Shown piece after piece: positions 8,290 to 15,183 of a stretch of 15,183 bases of DNA. Numbering within the stretch: the stretch's first letter is position 1; each line of letters begins with the position of its first letter. Below the pieces are notes generated by a model. The model was not told where the DNA came from. It searched no databases and saw only the letters and a list, made by a program, of their open reading frames with translations. Made by a program: the position numbers and the translations under genes. This DNA is from Paracoccaceae bacterium (lineage in GTDB: Bacteria > Pseudomonadota > Alphaproteobacteria > Rhodobacterales > Rhodobacteraceae), in the NCBI GenBank assembly GCA_011523445.1, contig WTGT01000234.1, positions 1-15,183 of the forward strand, written 5' to 3'.

Positions 8290-8690
8290 TATATATTTTC
8301 GCTAAACACCACTTCGCAAAAAAATACATCAGTATATTATCAAGCTTAGACTCGATGAATTTTTTCCTGACAGCATAAAACCATTAGGCTGCCCTTCTCT
8401 CAAGCCAAGATGGATATTCATCGCTTGAAATTCACCATGGAATGGGGCTATAGGACACACATCCATCAATAAATCCTGCCATTTTTAGCAATTTTCTTTC
8501 ACTACTGCAATGATTCAAATATTTAAATTTGCGTCCCTTCAAATTTACCAATTATTGGTGACATTTGATTTGAAATGGAAAGATATTTGATCATTTTTCT
8601 TCTGATATAAACATATGAAATAATTTTGATTGTTAGCTCAATGCAGGTTGGTTATTTTCAGGAGAGGCCAATTTTTCAGAAAGGTGAATG
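8290..8690. other. Divergent intergenic region between acyl-CoA synthetase and codA
   Basis: This 401-base gap separates two divergent genes and should contain both promoters. I see no coding frame with a credible start and no pair of -35/-10 elements that I would defend. On the minus strand a TATACT with a weak TTCATC 17 bases upstream is possible. The one structured element is the nested dyad at 8540-8567. AAAGG at 8680-8684 is the ribosome binding site of codA. Confidence 0.6.
8540..8567. promoter_or_regulatory. Nested dyad, candidate regulator site upstream of codA
   Basis: ACCAAT and ATTGGT (8547-8559) are perfect inverted copies around a single T. CAAAT (8540-8544) and ATTTG (8563-8567) form a second inverted pair outside them. 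It lies about 125 bases before the codA start. It could be an operator or just AT-rich coincidence. Confidence 0.3.
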
Positions 8691-9964
8691 ATGAATTTAG
8701 ATTTACTCATAAAGGGAGTCACACTTCCCTCTGGGGCAACTACTGATATAGCCATTTCAGGATCAAGAATCGTTGCCATTGAACCGAATATGAAAGCCGA
8801 AGCAGCACAGACATTTTCCTTTGAGGGGTGTCTGCTTTCCCCACCCTTTGTCGATCCACATTTTCATATGGATGCAACATTGTCCCAGGGTATTCCTCGT
8901 ATCAACCAATCGGGCACACTACTGGAGGGGATCGAACTTTGGGGGGAATTGAAGGAAATACTGACTCCCGAAGCAGTCAAGCAGAGAGCCTTGCAATATT
9001 GTGACTGGGCTGTTTCCATGGGGTTGTTGGCCATTCGAACCCATGTTGATGTCTGTGATGACCGTTTGCTGGCAGTAGAAGCCTTGAAGGAAGTTCAAAA
9101 GGAAATATCGCCATATCTCGATTTACAACTTGTTGCCTTTCCACAGGACGGTTTTTATCGATCAAGAAACGCTAGGAAAAATACTCTCAGAGCCTTGGAT
9201 TTGGGTGTTGATGTCGTTGGTGGAATTCCTCATTTTGAGCGTACCATGGAAGAGGGTCTTCGATCGGTAACGGAACTTTGTAGAATCGCTGCTGAACGGG
9301 GATTGCCAGTTGATATGCATTGTGATGAGACTGATGATCCTAATTCCAGACATATCGAACAACTTGCATTTGAAACGATAAATCTGGGACTTGAGGGGCG
9401 TGTTACAGGGTCACACCTGACCTCAATGCACTCCATGGACAACTATTATGTCTCCAAATTGCTTCCCCTGATTGCCGAGGCTGAAGTTTCAGTGATTTCA
9501 AATCCCCTTATCAACATTGTCATTCAAGGACGGCACGATAATTACCCCAAAAGAAGGGGATTGACCCGTGTACCAGAAATGCTGGATTATGGTATCAGGG
9601 TTGGTTGGGGACAGGATTGTGTACTTGATCCTTGGTACTCACTCGGTACGGCCGATATGCTAGATGTTGCTTTCATGGGTATTCATGTCGCTCAAATGAC
9701 AAGCCAGGCAGACATGTTTAAATGTTATGAAATGATCACGACTGAAACGCTAAAATCATGGAACTGGAGAATTATGGATTGTTGCCAGGTAACAAGGCCA
9801 GTTTTGTCATACTGGATGCTGCTGACCCAGTTGAAGCAATTCGACTCCGGGCAGATCGGCTGATGGTAGTCTCGAATGGAAAAATTGTGGCCAAAAGAGA
9901 AAAAAGAGTAACTCAACTGAACCTACCCCATCGTCCTGAAACAGTCGAACGTAAACGCAATTAA
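8691..9964 (+). pseudogene. codA: Cytosine deaminase family protein (CodA-like), frameshifted, candidate 5-methylcytosine deaminase
   Basis: The family hydrolyses cytosine to uracil and ammonia with a metal-activated water. From ATG 8691 the key residues are H57 and H59 (PHFHMD), H210 and E213 (HCDE), H242 (SHLTSMHS) and D309 (QDCVLDPW). Each is exactly four less than the E. coli CodA number I recall (61, 63, 214, 217, 246, 313), so alignment is gap-free here. The next residue, D314 in E. coli, is C310. The first frame runs to 9863, but after MITTE at about 9746 it turns into unrelated sequence. The family C-terminus (NAKIMELENYGLLPGNKASFVILDA...) continues in the -1 frame to a TAA at 9964. 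One added A near 9744-9747 would give about 424 residues, close to the 427 of CodA. Codon usage does not change after the shift. AAAGG lies 6 bases from ATG 8691; ATG 8688 is an alternative. It may be a recent pseudogene or a sequence error. Confidence 0.85.
9741..9757 (+). other. Frameshift site in codA
   Basis: Frame one reads ACT GAA ACG CTA AAA, while the family-matching frame starts AAC GCT AAA ATC ATG. Inserting one A into GAAACG gives GAA AAC GCT AAA ATC, which joins the two parts without loss. The -1 frame has a stop just upstream (TGA 9743-9745), so the junction is confined to a few bases. There is no classical slippery heptamer with a downstream structure that would suggest programmed shifting. 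Confidence 0.75.
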
Positions 9965-10114
9965 GCAACAATATTGACCTATCAACAATTTTTTTGCGAA
10001 TGACGATTACAGCAAGAATGAGTTCATGTATTTGGCCATATTTCGTTGCATAATTGCAGGTCCCAAAACCAGCTGACCTTTACGAAATTTGGAACTGCTC
10101 ATAGCCAGAAAGGT

Positions 10115-10144
10115 CTTGAAAAATCAATTCCTCCTCCAACATTT
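10115..10144 (+). promoter_or_regulatory. Candidate heat-shock (sigma-32 type) promoter of clpB
   Basis: CTTGAAA (10115-10121) matches the RpoH -35 consensus, and CAACATTT (10137-10144) resembles the CCCCATNT -10 element at 5 of 7 defined positions. The gap after CTTGAA is 16 bases, within the known range. It lies about 60 bases before the clpB start, as expected for a ClpB gene under RpoH. It is a consensus match only. Confidence 0.5.
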
Positions 10145-10206
10145 TTATTTAAACTTTGACCCCCACCCCAAAAGATTATCAGTGAATTAGCCAGGAGGAA
10201 CCACCA

Positions 10207-12813
10207 ATGGATGGACAAAATTTCAGCCAGGGAACCTACACTGCACTTCAGAATGCCATACAGATTGCCAACGGTTCTAATCACCAGTTCGTTGATTCCG
10301 TGCATTTGCTGGAAGGAACCATCAATGAATCGCAAGGATTGGCAATGAATCTCATTCAGAAGGTTGGAGGAGATTTGGAATCTCTAAAGCACAACATTAA
10401 CCGAGAAAAGGAATCAATACCGAAGGTTACGGGTGTGGGTCCCAATCTTGGAACGGAAGGTTCAAAAATCTTGGCAAGGGCTGAGAAACTTGCCGGTCAG
10501 TTTGGGGACAAGTATATAGCGTTGGATATTTTGTTCCTGGCCCTTGCCAGCGAACCATCTTCGGCAAGCAGATTATTGAAAAAGGCAGGGGTCCATTCTG
10601 AAGCGCTCAAGCTTGAAATAGAAAAAATACGAAAAGGCAGAAGTGTGGATAGTCCTACGGGTGAAAGAAATTTTGAAGCACTTGAAAAATATTGCCAGGA
10701 TTTAACCGAGAGGGCAAGACAGGGAAAGATCGATCCAATTATCGGAAGGGATGAAGAAATTCGTCGAACCATGCAGGTTCTGAGCAGAAGGACGAAAAAC
10801 AATCCTGTACTCATAGGAAATCCCGGCGTAGGTAAAACGGCCATCATTGAAGGTCTGGCTCTTAGAATCATCAAGGGTGATGTTCCGGAAAGCCTGCGCA
10901 ACAAGCGTTTGCTTTCACTTGATATTGGATCACTTGTTGCGGGTACTGGCGTCCGGGGTGAATTTGAAGAAAGAATGAAAGCGGTTCTCAAGGAAATAAC
11001 CGATGCCGCATCCGAAATCATTCTTTTTGTCGATGAATTGCATACTCTGGTTGGTGCCGGCAAGGCCGAGGGATCGGTTGATGCTTCAAATTTGATGAAA
11101 CCGGCACTGGCAAGAGGTGAATTGCATTGTGTAGGAGCAACCACGCTGGACGAATTCAGAAAGCATGTTGAAAAGGATGCAGCCCTAACCCGACGATTCC
11201 AGACTGTATTCATCAAGGAACCCACAGTCGAAGATACGATTTCAATTTTGAGGGGTATCAAGGAAAAGTATGAGCTTCATCATGGGGTTGGTATTTCAGA
11301 CAGTGCTCTCGTTTCTGCCGCAGTTCTATCCAACAGATACATTACAGACAGGAATCTTCCCGACAAGGCGATTGACCTGATTGATGAGGCGGCTAGCAGG
11401 ATGCGGATGGAGATCGATTCAAAACCCGAGGAGTTGGATAGTCTGGATCGGGAAATACTTCAGAAACAGATTGAGGTTGAAGCCTTGAAAAAGGAAGAAG
11501 ACAACAGTTCGAAGGAAAGGTTGGCGGTTATCCAGCAGGAATTAATTGAATTGATTGAAAAATCTTCTGTTCTAACTTCAAATTGGCAACTCGAAAGAGA
11601 CAAATTGTCCAAAGCCAGACAAATCAAGGAAGAACTTGATGAGGCAAGGATTGAATTGGAAAAGGTTAAGCGGGAAGGTGATCTGGCTCGGGCAGGGGAG
11701 CTCAGTTATGGCATCATACCTCGCCTTGAAAAGGAACAAAAGGAAATCAGCGACAATTATGAAACAAAATATCTTGAGGAAAAAGTATCAACAGAAAGGG
11801 TAGCTCTTGTTGTTGAAAAATGGACTGGAATACCTGTTGCCAAAATGCTTGAAGGTGAAAAGGACAAGCTTCTGAGAATGGAAACTGAACTCGGCAAGCG
11901 AATTGTATCCCAAAAGGAAGCGGTCAGGGCCGTTTCCAATGCTGTCAGAAGATCCCGTTCAGGATTGAGCGATCCCAATCGTCCGATTGGATCATTCCTG
12001 TTCCTTGGACCTACCGGTGTCGGTAAAACCGAATTGTGCAAGGCACTGGCTGAATTCATATTTGATCATGAATCAGCGATGGTAAGGGTTGATATGTCTG
12101 AGTATATGGAGAAGCATTCCGTAGCAAGATTGATTGGAGCTCCACCGGGTTATGTAGGGTATGAAGAAGGAGGTACCCTGACCGAAGCCGTTCGCCGCAG
12201 GCCTTATCAGGTTATTTTGTTCGATGAGGTTGAAAAGGCCCATCCGGAGGTTTTCAATATTTTTCTGCAGGTCCTTGATGATGGCATACTTACAGACGGC
12301 CAGGGCAGGCGGGTAGATTTCAAGCAATCCCTGATAGTCTTTACATCAAATATGGGATCAGAAGAACTGGCAGAACTGGACGTAAATCATTCTCGCAAGG
12401 TGGCAGAAGAAGTTGTTATGAGTGCTGTCAGAAGAAATTTGCGACCTGAATTCATCAACCGACTCGATGAAATCATTTTATTTGACAAACTCAGCAGGGA
12501 AGACATGGTTCAGATTGTTGAAATACAACTCAAGAGTCTGGAAGAAAGGCTTAAGGACAGGAAAATCAATCTGGTTATACATCAGGAGTTTAAATCATGG
12601 TTGGCCAAAAAGGGTTACGATCCGGTTTATGGGGCAAGACCCTTGAAACGGGTAATTCAAAAACATCTTCAAAACAAGCTTGCTGAAGCCCTTTTACAGG
12701 GAACAATTAAGGAGGGTAGCATTGCCGAAATTTCCCACGATGACCTCATGGGTGTTTCAATCAATGGTATATCCGTGGATGAGCCAGAACAAGACCAGGT
12801 TACATTCCACTAA
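10207..12813 (+). CDS. clpB: ATP-dependent disaggregase ClpB, with altered first pore loop
   Basis: ClpB is a cytoplasmic hexamer that threads aggregated protein through its pore together with DnaK. Its 868 residues match the family. Order: N-terminal Clp domain (about 1-150); first AAA+ module with Walker A GNPGVGKT (204-211) and Walker B D276/E277; a long coiled-coil middle domain (about 400-520) with ARIELEKVKREGDLARAGEL, which separates ClpB from ClpC and ClpA; second AAA+ module with Walker A GPTGVGKT (601-608), pore loop Y649 in GYVG and Walker B D673/E674; and a C-terminal domain with GARPLKR. The first pore loop is odd: GTGVRGEFEER places V249 where ClpB normally has the substrate-gripping Tyr of KYRG (Y251 in E. 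coli). AGGAGG lies 8 bases before the ATG, and a heat-shock-like promoter lies upstream. Confidence 0.96.
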   Translation: MDGQNFSQGTYTALQNAIQIANGSNHQFVDSVHLLEGTINESQGLAMNLIQKVGGDLESLKHNINREKESIPKVTGVGPNLGTEGSKILARAEKLAGQFGDKYIALDILFLALASEPSSASRLLKKAGVHSEALKLEIEKIRKGRSVDSPTGERNFEALEKYCQDLTERARQGKIDPIIGRDEEIRRTMQVLSRRTKNNPVLIGNPGVGKTAIIEGLALRIIKGDVPESLRNKRLLSLDIGSLVAGTGVRGEFEERMKAVLKEITDAASEIILFVDELHTLVGAGKAEGSVDASNLMKPALARGELHCVGATTLDEFRKHVEKDAALTRRFQTVFIKEPTVEDTISILRGIKEKYELHHGVGISDSALVSAAVLSNRYITDRNLPDKAIDLIDEAASRMRMEIDSKPEELDSLDREILQKQIEVEALKKEEDNSSKERLAVIQQELIELIEKSSVLTSNWQLERDKLSKARQIKEELDEARIELEKVKREGDLARAGELSYGIIPRLEKEQKEISDNYETKYLEEKVSTERVALVVEKWTGIPVAKMLEGEKDKLLRMETELGKRIVSQKEAVRAVSNAVRRSRSGLSDPNRPIGSFLFLGPTGVGKTELCKALAEFIFDHESAMVRVDMSEYMEKHSVARLIGAPPGYVGYEEGGTLTEAVRRRPYQVILFDEVEKAHPEVFNIFLQVLDDGILTDGQGRRVDFKQSLIVFTSNMGSEELAELDVNHSRKVAEEVVMSAVRRNLRPEFINRLDEIILFDKLSREDMVQIVEIQLKSLEERLKDRKINLVIHQEFKSWLAKKGYDPVYGARPLKRVIQKHLQNKLAEALLQGTIKEGSIAEISHDDLMGVSINGISVDEPEQDQVTFH

Positions 12814-12848
12814 TCAGGAAAAATTTAACAATTCTTTGAACTTATTGG

Positions 12849-12870
12849 CTATACCGATTGAAAGGTATAG
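12849..12870. other. Hairpin in the clpB-msrP gap
   Basis: CTATACC and GGTATAG form a perfect 7-bp stem with an 8-base loop, 35 bases after the clpB stop. No T-run follows, so it is not a standard terminator. It could stabilise the clpB transcript or modulate read-through into msrP. The remaining gap shows no convincing promoter. Confidence 0.35.
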
Positions 12871-12905
12871 GTATATAGGGGAAAATTTATTTGGAGTTTG
12901 TCAAA

Positions 12906-13841
12906 ATGGTAAAATTTAATTCAGAGTACACCCATGCCGATGTGACACCTAAATCCTATTGGTTAAACCGCAGGAAACTGATGATGGGTGGTGCTGGCGC
13001 GGTATTGGCTAGCCCCTTTGCAGGTAGTGTTTTGGGCAAGGCATTTCCCTCACCAATCGCAAGTCCATATTCTACGGATCAGGAACCTCATTCATTTGAA
13101 GATATTACGACCTACAACAATTTTTATGAATTTGGGACGAGAAAGGGTGACCCTGCCAAGCATGCCCATAACCTGACAACAGAACCTTGGTCTGTCAAAA
13201 TAGATGGGCTTTGTGATAATCCCGGCGAATACTCGGTACATGAGTTGATAGAAAAATATTCCGTTGAGGAAAGGATTTACCGTTTGAGATGTGTTGAGGC
13301 TTGGTCCATGGTTGTTCCCTGGATCGGATTTGAACTCGGCAAGCTCATTGAAGACAGCCTCCCTGATAGCAAGGCAAAATTCGTGGCATTTGAAACCTTG
13401 GTTCGCCCCGAGGAAATGGTTGGTCAGAGATCAGGATTCCTGGATTGGCCATACAGGGAAGGCCTTCGGTTGGATGAAGCCATGAATCCCCTGACTATAC
13501 TGAGTGTTGGACTTTATGGTGAACTTATGCCCAACCAGAATGGCGCGCCAATCAGATTGGTTGTGCCTTGGAAGTATGGATTCAAGTCGATCAAATCCAT
13601 AGTTAAAATAACTTTCACGGAAGAAATGCCTCCTACAACTTGGAATGATCAAAATTCCAGAGAGTATGGTTTTTACTCAAACGTAAATCCGAATGTAAGC
13701 CATCCGAGGTGGTCCCAAGCTGCAGAAAGAGTAATTGGAACTGGATTGTTTGCCAAGAAAATACCCACTTTGATGTTTAACGGCTATGAAGAGCATGTTG
13801 CCCATCTCTATGAGGGCATGGATTTGGCTGAAAATTACTGA
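12906..13841 (+). CDS. msrP: Protein-methionine-sulfoxide reductase catalytic subunit MsrP (YedY), molybdopterin enzyme
   Basis: MsrP reduces methionine sulfoxide in oxidised periplasmic proteins, using a molybdopterin cofactor and electrons from MsrQ. From ATG 12906 the protein has 311 residues. A twin-arginine-type signal starts at N21-R22-R23-K24-L25 and is followed by a hydrophobic, glycine-rich segment, so export is by Tat after cofactor loading. The Phe of a perfect Tat motif is replaced by Leu. The cofactor-binding Cys is C129 in YRLRCVEAWSMVVPW. The segments NNFYEFGT.KGDP and LVVPWKYGFKSIKSIV are typical of the family. I chose ATG 12906 over an in-frame TTG at 12891 because that TTG forms part of the ribosome binding site (GGAG 12893-12896, 9 bases upstream). 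msrQ follows after 77 bases on the same strand, as usual for this pair. Confidence 0.94.
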   Translation: MVKFNSEYTHADVTPKSYWLNRRKLMMGGAGAVLASPFAGSVLGKAFPSPIASPYSTDQEPHSFEDITTYNNFYEFGTRKGDPAKHAHNLTTEPWSVKIDGLCDNPGEYSVHELIEKYSVEERIYRLRCVEAWSMVVPWIGFELGKLIEDSLPDSKAKFVAFETLVRPEEMVGQRSGFLDWPYREGLRLDEAMNPLTILSVGLYGELMPNQNGAPIRLVVPWKYGFKSIKSIVKITFTEEMPPTTWNDQNSREYGFYSNVNPNVSHPRWSQAAERVIGTGLFAKKIPTLMFNGYEEHVAHLYEGMDLAENY

Positions 13842-13918
13842 TTGTAGTAACCAGTCTCCCAATATCTGACAGATACCTCAAAGTAATCTTATACTAAAGG
13901 CTATGATAGGGAATTAAT

Positions 13919-14539
13919 TTGGCATACTCTCAGCGGATAAATGGTTGGCTAAGAAAAATACCTGCCTGGCCACTTTATTTTCTTCTTCCGATACCGGGAA
14001 TTTACACCTTTGTACTGGCCTTGTTGAATCAACTTGGCCCGGATCCACTCTATGAATTGATCAGGACATTTGGGGAAAGGGGATTGCAGTTGATCATCCT
14101 TACCTTGCTGATTTCACCAATTCGCCGCTGGACGGGGGTGAGTTTGCTTAAATTCAGAAGGGCAATCGGCCTTGTCAGTTTTTATTATATATGTAGTCAT
14201 ATGCTGGTATGGATTGCCATTGACCAAGGTTGGAATATCAACACCATTATCGAGGAAATCATAAAGCGCCCCTTCATTACGGTCGGGATGTTTGGATTTT
14301 TGACCATGGTTCCCCTAGCAATAACATCCAATAACTATTCCATACGTAAATTGGGAGCCCTCGTGTGGAACAAGATTCATCGTTTGGTATATTTGGCTGG
14401 TGCGGCTGGGGTCATTCATTATTTACTTGTGGTCAAGGCCTGGCCAATGGAGCCAATTGTTTATACATTGATAGTGGCTTTATTGCTTGCTATCAGGGTT
14501 TGGTGGAAAATTAACAAGAAGAAAAAAAAGCCTGCCTGA
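13919..14539 (+). CDS. msrQ: Protein-methionine-sulfoxide reductase heme-binding subunit MsrQ (YedZ)
   Basis: MsrQ is the heme-b inner-membrane partner that passes electrons from the quinone pool or a flavin reductase to MsrP. The 206 residues contain about six hydrophobic helices and the ferric-reductase-like pattern. Candidate heme ligands are H94 (YICSHMLVW), H154 (NKIHRLVYL) and H167 (GVIHYLLVV). The start is TTG 13919, with AGGGA (13908-13912) 6 bases upstream; the nearby ATG at 13904 meets a stop after four codons. The start MAYSQRINGWLRKIPAWPLYFLL looks like a natural N-terminus. The C-terminus is a Lys-rich tail (NKKKKKPA). It pairs with msrP and runs toward the rRNA operon. Confidence 0.93.
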   Translation: MAYSQRINGWLRKIPAWPLYFLLPIPGIYTFVLALLNQLGPDPLYELIRTFGERGLQLIILTLLISPIRRWTGVSLLKFRRAIGLVSFYYICSHMLVWIAIDQGWNINTIIEEIIKRPFITVGMFGFLTMVPLAITSNNYSIRKLGALVWNKIHRLVYLAGAAGVIHYLLVVKAWPMEPIVYTLIVALLLAIRVWWKINKKKKKPA

Positions 14540-14547
14540 TTTTTTTT
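14522..14547. terminator. A8/T8 inverted repeat over the msrQ stop, weak terminator candidate
   Basis: A run of eight A (14522-14529) and a run of eight T (14540-14547) flank ten bases that end in the TGA stop. The RNA could fold an A-U stem ending in a U-run. The stem contains no G-C pairs, so termination would be weak. It may only reflect the Lys-rich C-terminus. Confidence 0.25.
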
Positions 14548-14568
14548 GTTCCATTTAAAAATATTTTC

Positions 14569-14597
14569 TTGAAATGCTCTTCATATAATTCTATATT
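14569..14597 (+). promoter_or_regulatory. Candidate rRNA operon promoter
   Basis: TTGAAA (14569-14574) and TATATT (14592-14597) have an exact 17-base spacer. AT-rich DNA upstream could act as an UP-element, and a C/G-containing discriminator (CGCTTCCCGC) follows. It lies 272 bases before mature 16S and upstream of the antitermination elements, as expected. A TATAAT inside the spacer has no properly spaced -35. Confidence 0.55.
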
Positions 14598-14645
14598 TCG
14601 CTTCCCGCTTCTTGGTTGAGAAGTTGGGCAATCAGGAAAGACTTC

Positions 14646-14697
14646 AGATGTTTGGAAAATTCCAAAACAGCATCTTGTTGTCTTGTGCTCTTTGACA
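14646..14697 (+). promoter_or_regulatory. rRNA antitermination site: boxB-like hairpin and boxA
   Basis: TGCTCTTTGACA (14686-14697) matches boxA of bacterial rRNA leaders (E. coli form TGCTCTTTAACA), which loads NusB and S10. Just upstream TTTGGA and TCCAAA form a hairpin with an AAAT loop, enclosed by AGATG and CATCT with a 4-base bulge, in the position of boxB. Together they should make the transcript resistant to Rho. Confidence 0.7.
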
Positions 14698-14805
14698 TTG
14701 GTTTAATAGAAGAGATATGTGGGCTACTTGGTTAATATCGATTAACGAAGCAGTGGCATATCGGCCCAATAGGCTTTCAGCCGATGATTTGGGTAACAGC
14801 TTCAT

Positions 14806-14825
14806 GCCAATCCCTAGGGATTGGC
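14806..14825. repeat. Perfect 20-bp palindrome in the rRNA leader
   Basis: GCCAATCCCT is followed directly by its exact reverse complement. In RNA it would form a hairpin about 45 bases before the 5' end of 16S, after closing a small loop. It may be part of the pre-rRNA processing region. The role is inferred from position. Confidence 0.6.
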
Positions 14826-14869
14826 GACGATGTGCTACGGTTCGAGCGTCAAGAACGCATTAGCGTTAT

Positions 14870-15183
<314 letters not shown>

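Larger units (their letters stand above)
14540..14869 (+). other. rRNA operon promoter and leader region
   Basis: This gene-free region precedes 16S. In order it holds an AT-rich upstream stretch, a promoter (14569-14597), a boxB-like hairpin (14646-14675), boxA (14686-14697), and hairpins at 14731-14746 (GTTAAT/ATTAAC), 14806-14825 and 14854-14867 (AACGC/GCGTT). The last two probably belong to the 5' processing structure of pre-16S RNA. I see no protein-coding gene or tRNA in it. Confidence 0.7.

Noticed and set aside
9746..9757. Programmed -1 frameshifting in codA
   Set aside because: No good slippery heptamer or downstream stem is visible, and CodA relatives are not known to need frameshifting. 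A deletion or read error is simpler.
9758..9964. Separate small gene of 68 codons after codA
   Set aside because: Its sequence is the family C-terminus of CodA, and its frame is open upstream only to the frameshift. It is a fragment, not an independent gene.
5841..9964. pyrF and codA as one pyrimidine operon
   Set aside because: They are on opposite strands with the acyl-CoA synthetase gene and a 401-base gap between them. Proximity alone does not make a functional link.
10497..11261. 254-codon open frame antisense to clpB
   Set aside because: It lies wholly within the well-supported clpB frame, has no family resemblance I can see and no ribosome binding site. It is a mirror of clpB codon usage.
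14692..14720. TTGACA with a possible -10 as the rRNA promoter
   Set aside because: The hexamer is part of boxA, and the bases 17 further on (ATATGT) are a poor -10. The pair at 14569-14597 is better placed.

Overview
The window reads as a stretch of an AT-rich alphaproteobacterial chromosome. The best taxonomic evidence is the 5' part of a 16S rRNA gene at the right edge, whose opening has the wording usual for Alphaproteobacteria. Several proteins agree with this: a DNA polymerase IV with an N-terminal four-cysteine zinc ribbon, and a PyrF with the alphaproteobacterial form of the active-site motif. I do not place it below class level.

Layout, left to right. (1) Positions 1-243 are an upstream region with a 17-bp dyad, a promoter-like pair and a strong ribosome binding site. 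(2) Positions 244-4405 (+) are a complete CUT1-type ABC importer in the order binding protein, permease, permease, ATPase. A GC-rich hairpin lies after the binding-protein gene. The first permease has no ATG/GTG/TTG at the place where its conserved N-terminus begins. (3) Positions 8289-4563 (-) are a compact unit: acyl-CoA synthetase, pyrF, then dinB. (4) Positions 8691-9964 (+), divergent from that unit, encode a cytosine-deaminase-family enzyme (CodA). It is broken by a one-base frameshift and has a Cys at the position that discriminates cytosine from 5-methylcytosine. (5) Positions 10207-12813 (+) are clpB behind a heat-shock-type promoter. Its first pore loop lacks the usual tyrosine. (6) Positions 12906-14539 (+) are msrP-msrQ, the periplasmic methionine sulfoxide repair pair. 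(7) Positions 14540-14869 hold an rRNA promoter and a leader with a boxB-like hairpin, boxA and further hairpins, followed by the start of 16S.

Functional themes. The importer brings in an unidentified solute, probably a sugar or polyol; no catabolic gene sits beside it. ClpB and MsrPQ both repair damaged protein (cytoplasmic disaggregation and periplasmic methionine sulfoxide reduction), but I cannot show they are co-transcribed. PyrF and the CodA-like enzyme both touch pyrimidine metabolism but lie in divergent units.

I found no mobile element, CRISPR array, tRNA or evidently new multi-gene system. The points most worth checking are the CodA Cys substitution and frameshift, the missing start of the first permease, and the altered ClpB pore loop. 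Both gene disruptions could be explained by loss of one A in an A-run, so assembly or read error must be excluded first.
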